The notes under the pieces are model-generated. The model was not told the DNA's origin. It did no database searches and saw nothing but the letters and a program-made list of their open reading frames with translations. A stretch of 64,000 nt of DNA from Angelakisella massiliensis (GTDB taxonomy: Bacteria; Bacillota; Clostridia; Oscillospirales; Ruminococcaceae): positions 1,292,756 through 1,356,755 of the forward strand of contig NZ_LT629945.1 of assembly GCF_900104675.1 (NCBI RefSeq), written 5' to 3'. Position 1 is the stretch's first letter, and every line of letters starts with the position of its first letter. Of this stretch, positions 17,197 through 25,650 are shown piece after piece. The position numbers and the translations under genes were made by a program.

Positions 17197-18003
17197 ATGA
17201 AATATCGGATCGGTGTGGTAGCCAAGCTGCTGGGAATCTCCCCTGAAGGGCTGCGTTTGTATGAGCGGGACGGGATCCTGGCATCCCGCAGAGAGGAAAA
17301 TGGCAGCGGATATCGATATTATGAGCGCTTGGATATTACAGCGTTGCTGCGGGCCCGGGCCTACCAAAAATACGGCTTTTCCCTGAAGGAAACCGAGAGC
17401 CTGATCAATACAGATGATATTGATCAGATCGTGGACGGCTATACCCGCCGCAGTCAGCAGCTGGCGGAGGAGATCGCCCGGAAGAGGCGAATGCTGGATT
17501 ATCTGAACAAAACTTCCGCCATCATTGAGCGCTTGCCGGAAGAGCTGTGGCAGATCCGTCGGGACACAAGACCGGGCCTGTACCGGTTTGAGTTTATGAA
17601 GGGGGATGAGCTGATGCTCAAGCCGGAATCCTATGGCGATTTTCAGCGCTGGGTGTCCATGGCTCCCTTCACCTTTCCTTCCCAGCGCAATGAATGGGAG
17701 GCATTGACGGAAGGCCGTGACCGCAGCTTCTCGGCGTTGGGAATGATGGAGGAGGACGCGGCTGCCCTGGGGGTACGGGAAAGCGAATTGGTGCGCTATT
17801 TTCCGCCATGCTCCTGTTTGTACACTGTAGTGCGTATCTCCAGAGAGAATGCCAGCTGTGACAAATACCTTGCCCACCTGCGGGAGTTTGTGGAGAGAGA
17901 GGGGATACAGGTGACGGGTGACCCTGTGGCCAGAACTTTTTTATCCATGAACAAGCGGGATGATTACACCCGGTACCGCCAGATCTGGCTGCCGGTGGAG
18001 TAA
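17197..18003 (+). CDS. MerR-family regulator with effector-binding C-terminal domain
   Basis: AGGAGGAG lies 9 bases before the ATG at 17197, which gives a canonical MerR start (MKYRIGVVAKLLGISPEGLRLYE). The winged-helix DNA-binding domain spans about 1-75. A dimerisation coiled coil follows to about 115. A domain of about 150 residues resembling the GyrI-like effector domain of BmrR-type regulators ends the protein. No metal-binding Cys pattern like that of MerR or CueR is seen. It probably senses an organic ligand and twists a long-spacer promoter; such a promoter lies 119 bases downstream, in front of the chrA genes. Confidence 0.85.
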   Translation: MKYRIGVVAKLLGISPEGLRLYERDGILASRREENGSGYRYYERLDITALLRARAYQKYGFSLKETESLINTDDIDQIVDGYTRRSQQLAEEIARKRRMLDYLNKTSAIIERLPEELWQIRRDTRPGLYRFEFMKGDELMLKPESYGDFQRWVSMAPFTFPSQRNEWEALTEGRDRSFSALGMMEEDAAALGVRESELVRYFPPCSCLYTVVRISRENASCDKYLAHLREFVEREGIQVTGDPVARTFLSMNKRDDYTRYRQIWLPVE

Positions 18004-18121
18004 TAGAAGCCTCAGACCGCCAAAGCCAAAAACAGGAAGGTGAGCAGGCCCGCTCAGGAAAAATGTCCATGCCCTCTCACGGTGAGAATGATCTTCGGCT
18101 CATGAGCATCGCAAAAAGCTA

Positions 18122-18152
18122 TTGACCTTACATAAGGTTGAAGGTGTAAAAT
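18122..18152 (+). promoter_or_regulatory. MerR-type promoter/operator of the chrA pair
   Basis: TTGACC (18122-18127) and TAAAAT (18147-18152) are separated by 19 bases, the over-long spacer typical of MerR-activated promoters. The dyad ACCTT-N11-AAGGT (18125-18145) has the spacing used by many MerR-family operators. The transcript would begin about 20 bases upstream of the first chrA start. Confidence 0.8.
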
Positions 18153-18178
18153 AAATAATATGCAGGGAGGGGAGAAAA

Positions 18179-18751
18179 TTGAGCAATTGGAAAAAAGCGT
18201 TGATTTTGTTTGGACAGTTTTTCAAGTTTGGCTGTTTTACCTTTGGAGGCGGATGGAGCATCATCGCCCAAATGCAGAAGCTTTATGTGGAAAATGAAAA
18301 AACCATGACCTCTGAGGAATTATTGGATATCACCAGTGTAGGGCGCAGCCTGCCGGGAACCATGATCGGCAATGTAGCCATGCTGTACGGTTATCATGTA
18401 GGCGGCGTCGTTTGTGGGCTGGCTTGCCTGATTGGCATGATTCTGCCGCCGCTGCTTATTTTGACGGTGATTACTTATTTTTACAGCCTGGTCCAGGACA
18501 ACCCTTGGGTCATGAGCGCTATGGTGGGGGTTCGGGCTGCCATCGTTCCCATTATTGCCAGTGCGGCTGTCAGCCTGCTCAAGAGCGCTTTCCGTTATCC
18601 CCTTTGCTATGCGCTGACCATTATGGCGGTGATACTGTACCTGGCGGTGAACATGAGCTGTGTGACACTGGTTGTCATCGGCGTGGTGTGCGGCCTGCTC
18701 ATCAGCGAATATTATGAGCGGAAGGAGCTGAAAAAGAATGGTACTGCTTGA
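18179..18751 (+). CDS. Chromate transporter family (ChrA) half-protein, subunit 1
   Basis: The TTG start follows GGGAGGGGAG at close spacing. The 190-residue membrane protein has the ChrA motif FFKFGCFTFGGG near its N-terminus and VGRSLPGTMIGN, with about 5-6 hydrophobic helices. It is one half of a split (short-chain) ChrA pair, with the partner overlapping by 14 bases. ChrA proteins export chromate by proton motive force in characterised cases, but many gut homologues have no known substrate. Control by a BmrR-like MerR regulator raises the chance of an organic substrate. Confidence 0.85.
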   Translation: MSNWKKALILFGQFFKFGCFTFGGGWSIIAQMQKLYVENEKTMTSEELLDITSVGRSLPGTMIGNVAMLYGYHVGGVVCGLACLIGMILPPLLILTVITYFYSLVQDNPWVMSAMVGVRAAIVPIIASAAVSLLKSAFRYPLCYALTIMAVILYLAVNMSCVTLVVIGVVCGLLISEYYERKELKKNGTA

Positions 18752-19268
18752 ATTGATTTGGAGTTTTACCAAGATAGGCTTTACCAGCTTTGGAGGCCTT
18801 TCCATGATCCCGCTGATTACCAGCGAGGTGCTCTCACACGGCTGGATGACCGCCAGCGAGGTGTCGGATATTGTGGCAATTGCCGAAATGACCCCTGGCC
18901 CGTTGGGGCTCAACTGCGCCACCTTCGCAGGAATCAAGGCGGCGGGGATCCCCGGAGCCATCGCGGCAAATTTGGGCGTGCTGATGCCCACCCTTACCCT
19001 GTGCTTGGTGGCTGCGGTATTCTTTGAAAAGTTCAAGACCAGCCGCCGCATGGGGCAGATCATGGTAGGTGTGCGTCCCATCTGTGTGGGACTGATCGTG
19101 GGCGTTATGATCTCTTTGAGCATGACCAACTATGTAGTGGAATCTGCCGTCAGTTTGCCTGCCATTGGAATTGCGCTGCTGGATCTTTTTCTGCTGCTGC
19201 GTTTTAAACTGAGCATCCCGAAAGTGATTCTGATCAGCGCTGTACTGGGTTTGGTCTTTTTCCACTGA
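18738..19268 (+). CDS. Chromate transporter family (ChrA) half-protein, subunit 2
   Basis: The 176-residue membrane protein begins MVLLELIWSFTKIGFTSFGG and carries EMTPGPLGLN, the second-half signature of the CHR family. It overlaps subunit 1 and is surely co-translated. The two halves are homologous but distinct, and short-chain CHR proteins work as pairs of opposite topology. A terminator hairpin follows 18 bases after the stop. Confidence 0.85.
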   Translation: MVLLELIWSFTKIGFTSFGGLSMIPLITSEVLSHGWMTASEVSDIVAIAEMTPGPLGLNCATFAGIKAAGIPGAIAANLGVLMPTLTLCLVAAVFFEKFKTSRRMGQIMVGVRPICVGLIVGVMISLSMTNYVVESAVSLPAIGIALLDLFLLLRFKLSIPKVILISAVLGLVFFH

Positions 19269-19285
19269 TATATTTTTGCTGATGT

Positions 19286-19318
19286 ATCCCTCCGTCTGCC
19301 AGGCGGGGGGATATTTTG
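19286..19318 (+). terminator. Terminator of the chrA pair
   Basis: A 12-bp G-T-wobble stem (19286-19297 with about 19301-19312) is followed by ATTTTG. Confidence 0.6.
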
Positions 19319-19395
19319 TATGGCTGTGTTTTTAAAAGAAAAATGCTTGTACAGAGTATGAAGGCGCCGATGGATGCTTTTGTATTTTCGGTGTA

Positions 19396-19424
19396 TTGGC
19401 AAAGGAGCTGTTTGGCGTTACAAT
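19396..19424 (+). promoter_or_regulatory. Promoter of the M20 peptidase gene
   Basis: TTGGCA (19396-19401), a 17-base spacer and TACAAT (19419-19424) lie 60 bases before the start codon. Confidence 0.6.
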
Positions 19425-19483
19425 AGAAGCTGGCAGCCGGAATGATCCGGTCCCGCTGATAAATGATAAAGGAGGATCACCCT

Positions 19484-20593
19484 ATGAGCAAAATTGACCG
19501 TGAAGCGCTGGTGGAGCGGCTGCTTCGTTATGTGCAGATCGACAGTGAGACGGGAGATGAAGGGGAAATGGCCCGGCGTCTGGAGGAGGACTTCAGAGCG
19601 TTGGGATGCGTCGTCACCACGGATGACGTTCATGAGGCTGCTCAGACCACAGGCAGCAACATATATGCCACCCTGCCCGGCGATCCGTCCCTGGAGCCCC
19701 TCATGCTCAGTGCTCATATGGATACTGTAATTCCAGGCAAAGGCGTGCGTCCCAGGGTCTGTGAGGACGGCTATATCCGCAGCGACGGTTCCACCGTTCT
19801 GGGCGGAGATGACAAAGCAGGTGTCTGTGCCATTATGGAAGCTATGAAGGCTGTATCGGCCACTACACACCGGACGGTGGAGGCAGTCATTACGGTCCGG
19901 GAGGAAAGCGGACTGGTGGGAGCTAAAAATCTGGATTACAGCCGTATCCACGCCAAAAAGGCGGTGGTGCTGGATACAGGAGGCACCGGCGGAGACATTA
20001 TCACCAGGGCTCCCGGTCAAAACAAGATCGTGGCGGTCATTCATGGTAAAAAAGCCCATGCAGGTTCCTCCCCGGAGAAAGGAATCAGCGCGATTCAGGC
20101 AGCGGCCCATGGCGTGGCGGCCATGAATCTCCTCCGGGTGGATGAGGAAACCACCTGCAATATCGGCACCTTTATGGCGGAAGGCCCCACCAATATCGTC
20201 AATGCCACTGCCCGTCTGGTACTGGAGGTACGCAGCCGCAGTGAGGAAAAGCTGGAGGCGCAGACGAAGCATTTGGTGGATTGTTTTGAAGAGGCGTGCC
20301 GGAAGTTTGGCGCCCAGTTGGAAACAGAGGTGACCACCAGTTATTTGGGCTTCAGCCTCAGTGAGGAAGAGCCGCTGGTCCAGTGGCTTTTCCAGGCTGC
20401 CAGAGAGGTGGGCCTGGAACCCAAAACTGTAGGAAGCGGAGGAGGCAGTGACGCCAATATTTATAACCGCCACGGCATTACCGCCGTCAACATCGGCGTG
20501 GGTATGGAAAAGGTTCACACCACCGAGGAACAGTTATCCATCAAGGATATGACCAATACCGCGGAGATGATTTGCCGGCTGCTGCAGCCGTGA
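19484..20593 (+). CDS. M20 family metallopeptidase (PepT-like)
   Basis: The ATG at 19484 has AAAGGAGG 8 bases upstream. The 369-residue protein shows the di-zinc exopeptidase motifs in order: SAHMDTV (about 73-79), GGDDKAGV with the bridging Asp, VREESGLVGAKN with the catalytic Glu pair, and GGGSDANIYN near the C-terminus. The small lid/dimerisation domain sits between. This fits the PepT-like branch (tripeptidase or aminoacyl peptidase) working in the cytoplasm. The exact peptide substrate is not known. A perfect terminator hairpin lies downstream. Confidence 0.88.
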   Translation: MSKIDREALVERLLRYVQIDSETGDEGEMARRLEEDFRALGCVVTTDDVHEAAQTTGSNIYATLPGDPSLEPLMLSAHMDTVIPGKGVRPRVCEDGYIRSDGSTVLGGDDKAGVCAIMEAMKAVSATTHRTVEAVITVREESGLVGAKNLDYSRIHAKKAVVLDTGGTGGDIITRAPGQNKIVAVIHGKKAHAGSSPEKGISAIQAAAHGVAAMNLLRVDEETTCNIGTFMAEGPTNIVNATARLVLEVRSRSEEKLEAQTKHLVDCFEEACRKFGAQLETEVTTSYLGFSLSEEEPLVQWLFQAAREVGLEPKTVGSGGGSDANIYNRHGITAVNIGVGMEKVHTTEEQLSIKDMTNTAEMICRLLQP

Positions 20594-20655
20594 TAAGCAA
20601 AAGATTACCCATGGCAACGAGATCGGATAACGGATCGGTTTGTTAAGAGGGTCAA

Positions 20656-20700
20656 AAAGAGGCTTGGAAACTTTCTGCAAAGTTTCCAAGCCTCTTTTAT
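20656..20700. terminator. Bidirectional terminator between the M20 peptidase and the lipoprotein gene
   Basis: A perfect 18-bp stem (20657-20674 with 20679-20696) has a CTGC loop, a T run on the plus-strand side and A residues at the other edge, so it also gives a T run on the minus strand. It serves both convergent genes. Confidence 0.9.
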
Positions 20701-20735
20701 CATGTCTATACGCTTTTCCTCCTGAAAGGATAGGG

Positions 20736-22727
20736 TCATTCTTCTTCGCTAAGCTCCACGAACCAGTACAACAGCTGTCCATCCCCGCTGTCAGCCTCCA
20801 ATGTAAAGGAAAGCCGTCCATCTGCAGAAACAGCAATGTTTTGAGGGATAGATACCGATCCGTGATCTCCGCCGTAGGAGAGAGGAACCACCGTTTGGAA
20901 GCTGTTCTGGAGATTCCCTTCCAGGTCGTAGAGAGCAATGTGATAATAGTGGTCACTGTCGTGATTGTCCCGGCTGTAAACCACACCGGGCGGAGTGGTA
21001 TAGTAGATCTCCACCAGATGCTGGCGGGCCGCGTCCGGGAAAGCACAGAGGAATCTGGTTACTTCATCCTCCGGTACAGTCAGCCGGGAACGATCAGCCT
21101 CGGCATATTCCTCGGGAGGTGTGGACAGACGGTAAAAGGATGTGCCGGATTGAGAGGAGGCAAACAGCACATCATCTTCCAGCAGCCCCAAAGACTCCTG
21201 GCGGCCATAATACAGTGTTGGAAGAACGCCGTAAAGCTGCCCGTTGGAGGGATTATCCACTACCGCCAGGGACAGGTTGGAATCCGGAATCCTGCTGATG
21301 TTGGACAGATAAAGCCGGGTGCCTTCTTTATTTTCCTGTACAATTTCAGTAACCTCAGGATACAGCAGCTGTTCCAGAATACAGCGGTTACGCTGACAGA
21401 TTTCCAGCAGCGAGGAGGTATACCCCATTTCCTCCAGTTGCTGGAGGGCTTCTTCATCATCGTAAAAATCCAGACTGTAACGCTCTGGGTCAATGATCGC
21501 GGGGGAAGGGCTTTCGGCCTGCAAATCCATTTCATATTCCCGCAGGTCCCCCATACCCGCCATGGGACCATAATAATCAAAGGTGAGAACACCATTGCTT
21601 AGCCGGATGACATCATCCTCGGGGGACAGGGTGAGCTGTCCGCCCCGGACAGTCAGGCCGGTATCCGCCTGATGGATGACGCCGGTTTCTCCATCCAGCC
21701 AAGCCACCTGCCAGGTAAGACCGGAGGGTACGATCCAGGGGAAGCTTTCCCGTTCTTCCTGGGTGAGCCAGCAGAAGAAGACAGCAAAGCCGCCTGTCCG
21801 CTGAGAGTCGCCCACAGCGGGAGAAAGAAACCAGGGAGAGCGCTCTCCTTCAGGGTCGGACAAAGAGGAAAGCCCTACCGGGATCTCAGGTGTACTGCTG
21901 CCCAGATCGTAAACAGATAGTCCGCCTGTGGAAGTGAACAAAGCCAGCATCTGCCGTCCCACGGCCTGAGGTTCCGGCAGACCCTCCGGTACTGATTCCA
22001 GAGGCAGAATTGTATGGCTTTCTTCCTGGTAGAGGGCACAGTGATATTGCTGTCCATCCTCCGGCTCTGACAGAAGGAGCTGCCATCCGGAAAAAGCCGG
22101 AAGAATATCCCACAGAAAGAAGGTCTGGTCTTCCGGCAGCCCTTCCAACAGCAGCAGATCGCCGGTGCGGGGGGAGGCGGCGAGACATTTCTCGCTGTTT
22201 TCGCTTCGCAGCAGGATGCCGCTGCGCCAGTCAGAGGAAAACTGGATTTCTCCGGCACTGTAATTACCCAAGCCTATATTTTCCTCCTGGTAGGAAAACA
22301 GCGCCACCCGCTCCGCAGTGTCCTGCTCCCCATTGGTGGAAGTGATCAGGCCGTAAAGCAGCAGCAGCCTGTCAGCGCCGGCAGATTCCCCGGAAAGGGA
22401 GGTACATGGATAAACCACCGCGCTGATGCGCATGGTATGATCCTCCTGCTGGTTTGGAAGAACGACGCCGCCGGCCAGGAGAGGATAGGCGCCCTCGGGA
22501 ATACTGAGCCCCTGCTGGAGCAGCCGCTGCTGAACAATGTCGCGCTCCAGAATCGTGCTGTCCCAGGGGATGTGCTCCACAGAGGGCAGGGAAAGCCCCA
22601 CAGGAAGACTGGAGGAAGACGGATTGTCCGGTACTGAGGCAGGAACGTTGGACTGGCTGCAGCCCGATTGGGTCCACAGCATCATCAGCGCGATAACGAC
22701 AGCGACAGGCCGAAAAAACCCTTTCAT
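20736..22727 (-). CDS. Large lipoprotein of unknown function
   Basis: GGAGGG lies 6 bases before the ATG at 22727. The 663-residue product starts with MKGFF and has a lipoprotein signal peptide ending WTQSGC, so Cys is about residue 23, followed by a Ser/Pro-rich linker. The rest is Leu/Gln/Glu-rich with repeated short strands (SVYDLGSS, LLLLEGLPEDQ, LYDLEGNLQ), which suggests a beta-propeller-like reporter fold. I do not recognise the family. It is single, with its own promoter (TTGACA-18-TACTAT on the minus strand, 22821-22792) and terminator. Confidence 0.75.
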   Translation of the reverse strand: MKGFFRPVAVVIALMMLWTQSGCSQSNVPASVPDNPSSSSLPVGLSLPSVEHIPWDSTILERDIVQQRLLQQGLSIPEGAYPLLAGGVVLPNQQEDHTMRISAVVYPCTSLSGESAGADRLLLLYGLITSTNGEQDTAERVALFSYQEENIGLGNYSAGEIQFSSDWRSGILLRSENSEKCLAASPRTGDLLLLEGLPEDQTFFLWDILPAFSGWQLLLSEPEDGQQYHCALYQEESHTILPLESVPEGLPEPQAVGRQMLALFTSTGGLSVYDLGSSTPEIPVGLSSLSDPEGERSPWFLSPAVGDSQRTGGFAVFFCWLTQEERESFPWIVPSGLTWQVAWLDGETGVIHQADTGLTVRGGQLTLSPEDDVIRLSNGVLTFDYYGPMAGMGDLREYEMDLQAESPSPAIIDPERYSLDFYDDEEALQQLEEMGYTSSLLEICQRNRCILEQLLYPEVTEIVQENKEGTRLYLSNISRIPDSNLSLAVVDNPSNGQLYGVLPTLYYGRQESLGLLEDDVLFASSQSGTSFYRLSTPPEEYAEADRSRLTVPEDEVTRFLCAFPDAARQHLVEIYYTTPPGVVYSRDNHDSDHYYHIALYDLEGNLQNSFQTVVPLSYGGDHGSVSIPQNIAVSADGRLSFTLEADSGDGQLLYWFVELSEEE

Positions 22728-22791
22728 TTCATTCCCTCCAGTTGATATGGCTGCGGCAAAGAATACTGCATCGTGATGAAAATACAATTTT

Positions 22792-22821
22792 ATAGTACAA
22801 CGGTGTTCCGTCCGTTGTCAA
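22792..22821 (-). promoter_or_regulatory. Promoter of the large lipoprotein gene
   Basis: On the minus strand TTGACA (22821-22816), an 18-base spacer and TACTAT (22797-22792). Confidence 0.7.
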
Positions 22822-22902
22822 GGACAGATTGACCACAAACTGGAAGGCGCTTTTCCCTCTGTACAGCGTCTGTAATTTATGGTAAAATAGGTGTGCAAAA
22901 TA

Positions 22903-23074
22903 TCGTCAGGTGCCCGGGGCCGCAGGCTGGCCGGGAGAATAGGGAAGCGGGTGAAAAGCCCGCGCGGGACCGCCGCCGTAAAGGGGGAGTTCCGGCGCAT
23001 GAATGTCACTGTGCGGTACGGCATGGGAAGGCGCGCCGGGGCGTGGACCTCTGAGCCGGAAGACCTGCCTGATG
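22903..23074 (+). promoter_or_regulatory. Cobalamin riboswitch (AdoCbl-type) upstream of cbiM
   Basis: The order of conserved blocks is right. CAGGTGCC opens P3, then GGGAAGCGGGTGAAAAGCCC, a GACCGCCGCCGTAAAG block, TGTCACTG in the B12-box position, GGGAAGG, and the closing B12 box AGCCGGAAGACCTGCC near 23054-23069. A candidate -10 (TAAAAT, 22883-22888) lies about 20 bases ahead. Ligand binding should favour the downstream terminator and shut off cobalt import and cobalamin synthesis. Confidence 0.95.
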
Positions 23075-23176
23075 ATGGATACTGCCGGAAAGGGGCAGAA
23101 AATCCGGACGGGGACGGACAAAACGCCGGACGGATGCTGAAGCGGAGCGGGACCAGGTCCGGCGTGCCGCTGTGCT

Positions 23177-23213
23177 GCCTTTTCCTCGGTGGATGGAAAA
23201 GGCTTTTTCTTTT
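23177..23213 (+). terminator. Riboswitch expression-platform terminator
   Basis: The stem GCCTTTTCC/GGAAAAGGC (23177-23185 with 23195-23203) is followed by TTTTTCTTTTTC. It lies between the riboswitch aptamer and the cbiM ribosome-binding site, so it is probably the ligand-controlled transcription stop. Confidence 0.85.
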
Positions 23214-23310
23214 TCTCCCGGGGAAAAGGGTCAGACGGCTGGGGCGGACAGAGCGGTTTTGCGCGCCTCCTTTCCCGGCAGGTCCGGTCAAAAAGAAGGA
23301 GGAGTTTTTT

Positions 23311-24060
23311 ATGAGCAAATGGGAAATGTCTTTACTGCGCCTCTCCGCCTTGCTTTCCGGTGTTCTGGCCGTACCACAGACCGCCTGGGCGATGCATATT
23401 ATGGAGGGCTACCTGCCGGGGAGCGCCTGTGTTTTGTGGGGAGCGTTGTGCCTGCCCTTTGTGGTGGGCGGGGTATTGGCCATCCGCCGGACGGCGGCCC
23501 GTCAGCCTCGTGGTATGCTGCTGCTGGCCATGGCGGGAGCCTTCATTTTCGTCATTTCTTCCCTGAAGATCCCTTCGGTCACCGGCAGCTGCAGTCATAT
23601 GACCGGTACCGGTCTGGCGGCAATCCTTTTCGGGCCTCTCCATGCCACAGTGCTGGGGCTGATTGTGCTGCTGTTCCAGGCGCTGCTGCTGGCTCATGGC
23701 GGGCTGACCACCCTGGGGGCAAATACCTTCAGTATGGCTGTAGCCGGGCCGGTGGTGTCCTGGGCTGTGTGGCAGCTTTGCCGCAAAGGTGGGGTAAACC
23801 GTAAGGTTTCAGTCTTTCTGGCGGCCTTCCTGGGGGATCTGCTGACCTACTGCGTCACCAGTTTGCAGCTGGCTTTGGCTTATCCCTCTCCGGAGGGAGG
23901 CGTGGCTGCCAGTGCAGTCTCCTTTTTGGGGGTATTCGCTCCCACTCAACTGCCTTTGGCGGTTATCGAAGGAATTTTGACTGTTCTCATCATCATGGGC
24001 ATGGAAAGCTATGCCCAGCCGGAGCTGCGTGAGATTGGATTTATCCGGGAGGGAGCCTGA
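23311..24060 (+). CDS. cbiM: Cobalt ECF transporter substrate-binding component CbiM
   Basis: AAGGAGGAG precedes the ATG. The 249-residue protein has a cleavable leader ending AWA, so the mature protein starts MHIMEGYLP, the metal-binding N-terminus whose second-position His is essential in CbiM/Nik[18 protein letters not shown] is the other CbiM signature. About 7 transmembrane helices are present. It is the S component that gives cobalt specificity in the CbiMNQO importer. It is the first gene after the cobalamin riboswitch, and cbiN starts one base after its stop. Confidence 0.97.
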   Translation: MSKWEMSLLRLSALLSGVLAVPQTAWAMHIMEGYLPGSACVLWGALCLPFVVGGVLAIRRTAARQPRGMLLLAMAGAFIFVISSLKIPSVTGSCSHMTGTGLAAILFGPLHATVLGLIVLLFQALLLAHGGLTTLGANTFSMAVAGPVVSWAVWQLCRKGGVNRKVSVFLAAFLGDLLTYCVTSLQLALAYPSPEGGVAASAVSFLGVFAPTQLPLAVIEGILTVLIIMGMESYAQPELREIGFIREGA

Positions 24061-24061
24061 C

Positions 24062-24397
24062 ATGAGTAAAAATTTGAAACTGACCCTTGTTTTGCTGGCG
24101 GTGGTGGCGCTGCTGATTCTGGTTCCCTTTGTTCTGGCCCCGGGAGCGGAGTTCGGCGGCAGCGATGACGCCGGAAGCCAGATGGTGGAGCAGGTGACGG
24201 GTCAGCCTTATGAGCCATGGTTTACCCCGGTGCTGGAAACCGCCCTGGGCGGGGAACTGCCGGGGGAGATCGAGAGCCTGATCTTCTGTGTCCAGACGGG
24301 AATCGGCGTGGGGATCATTTCCTTCGCCTTCGGCTATCTGGTGGCCCGGAAGAAGTATAAAAAGGATGATGCGCACACCCCCTTGAAGAAGGACTGA
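24062..24397 (+). CDS. cbiN: Cobalt transport accessory protein CbiN
   Basis: The 111-residue protein has two transmembrane helices (about 6-27 and 77-97) with an extracytoplasmic loop between them containing EFGGSDDAG and YEPWF, the usual CbiN pattern. CbiN works with CbiM to allow cobalt loading. It starts one base after the cbiM stop. The C-terminal tail is Lys-rich. A small hairpin overlaps its stop codon. Confidence 0.93.
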   Translation: MSKNLKLTLVLLAVVALLILVPFVLAPGAEFGGSDDAGSQMVEQVTGQPYEPWFTPVLETALGGELPGEIESLIFCVQTGIGVGIISFAFGYLVARKKYKKDDAHTPLKKD

Positions 24398-24408
24398 AAA
24401 AGTCCTTT
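24389..24408 (+). terminator. Weak hairpin at the cbiN stop codon
   Basis: AAGGACT/AGTCCTT forms a 7-bp stem with a GAAAA-like loop across the cbiN stop, followed by only three T. It could reduce transcription into the cbiQ section. Confidence 0.35.
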
Positions 24409-24739
24409 GGAAACTGCCGGAACGCAATTTGTCTCTGGCGCTGATGATTTTATGGTGCTGTAAAATGATGCCGCCCCGGTCAGGAGGATTTTCCCGGCCG
24501 GGGTGGTCCCGGGTGTGACTGGAAACAAGGGACTGTCCTTGTTTTCAAAGCGTAGGGAGAAAAGTGGCTGAGGCCGCAAAAAACGTGCCCACAGAGGTTG
24601 GAAATCTGGAATGTCGAACCTGACTTCCGCAGCAACAAGGTTCGTACCCAAGGTATACCCAATACATCCAGGAAGCGTGTCCAATTTTTGAGGTGCGCTC
24701 ATCTGCAAAGGAATTCCCCACAGAAAGGAGAGAAGTAGG
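24398..24739 (+). other. 342-base gap between cbiN and cbiQ
   Basis: This is the longest break in the operon and holds no convincing gene. It contains a CCCCGG/CCGGGG inverted repeat near 24475-24503 and an 8-bp perfect hairpin AAACAAGG/CCTTGTTT (24523-24544) followed by a few T. No clear promoter was found, and no second cobalamin aptamer. Confidence 0.5.
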
Positions 24740-25645
24740 ATGATAACCGGAATTTTGACGGCCCTGGCCCTGTTCTCCCTGTTGGCGGGACGGATTCCCT
24801 TTCTTCCTCTGGCGCTGCTGTCGGCGGCGGGGGGGCTGGTTTTGGCCCTTCTTTCCCGGCACCATAGCCACGGCCCGGTAGTGATCGATCAGCTGGCTCA
24901 CCGTTCTGCGCTGGGACAGGCTTCCACCGGCTGGAAAGCCCTGGTTTGCTGCCTGCTGCTGGTGATGGCGCTGAATATCCGTCATCCGGCGGCTGCGCTG
25001 CTGTTGGGACTGATGGCAGCGGTCTTTACCATCTTGGGGGCTGGAGTGCCCTTGGGGGAATACCTTTCCCTGCTGTCCTTGCCCCTCAGCTTTCTTCTCC
25101 TCAGCGGCCTCGCTCTGCTGTGGGGCTACAGTACCGCTCCCACGGGGATGCTGTCGGTGCCGTTTGGGGGAGGATTTTTGACAGTGGCAGCGGAAGCTCA
25201 AACCCGGGCCGCTCTGGTCACCGCCCGTTCGGTGGGAGCCCTCAGCTGTCTTTATCTGCTGGCGCTGACTACCCCCCTCTCCCGGCTGGTGAGCCTGCTG
25301 CGGCGGCTGCGGATGCCGGAGGTGCTGCTCCAGCTGATGACCCTCATTTACCGCTATCTCTTTTTGCTGCTGGAACTGCATCGCACCATGGAGGATGCCG
25401 CCGCCAGCCGGTTGGGTTACGCCGCCTTTCCCCAGGGGGTGCGTACTACAGGAAAGGTGTGGGGGGGCCTTCTCTTTCGCAGCCTCCACCGGACCCGGCA
25501 GTATTTTGACGCCATGGAAAGCAGATGCTATGACGGCAGGCTGGAATTTTTGGAGCGCCCCCTGCCTCTGCGGGGCAGAGACTTGGTGTGGGGGCTGGGG
25601 CTGATGCTGACAGGACTTGCCCTGATGGTTTTCAGTTGGAGGTGA
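24740..25645 (+). CDS. cbiQ: Cobalt ECF transporter transmembrane protein CbiQ
   Basis: The 301-residue membrane protein is the ECF T component that couples CbiM to the ATPase. The N-terminal domain has several helices, and the cytoplasmic coupling segment contains VSLLRRLRMPEVLLQLM and the ESRCYDGRLEFL motif, equivalents of the Ala-Arg-Gly/Ser coupling motifs of T components. His48 lies in the IDQLAH start segment shared by CbiQ. GGAGAG lies upstream. CbiO follows after 5 bases. Confidence 0.93.
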   Translation: MITGILTALALFSLLAGRIPFLPLALLSAAGGLVLALLSRHHSHGPVVIDQLAHRSALGQASTGWKALVCCLLLVMALNIRHPAAALLLGLMAAVFTILGAGVPLGEYLSLLSLPLSFLLLSGLALLWGYSTAPTGMLSVPFGGGFLTVAAEAQTRAALVTARSVGALSCLYLLALTTPLSRLVSLLRRLRMPEVLLQLMTLIYRYLFLLLELHRTMEDAAASRLGYAAFPQGVRTTGKVWGGLLFRSLHRTRQYFDAMESRCYDGRLEFLERPLPLRGRDLVWGLGLMLTGLALMVFSWR

Positions 25646-25650
25646 AGAAA

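Noticed and set aside
24334-24708. 124-codon minus-strand open frame in the cbiN-cbiQ gap
   Set aside because: It crosses cbiN antisense and hairpins, with no ribosome-binding site.
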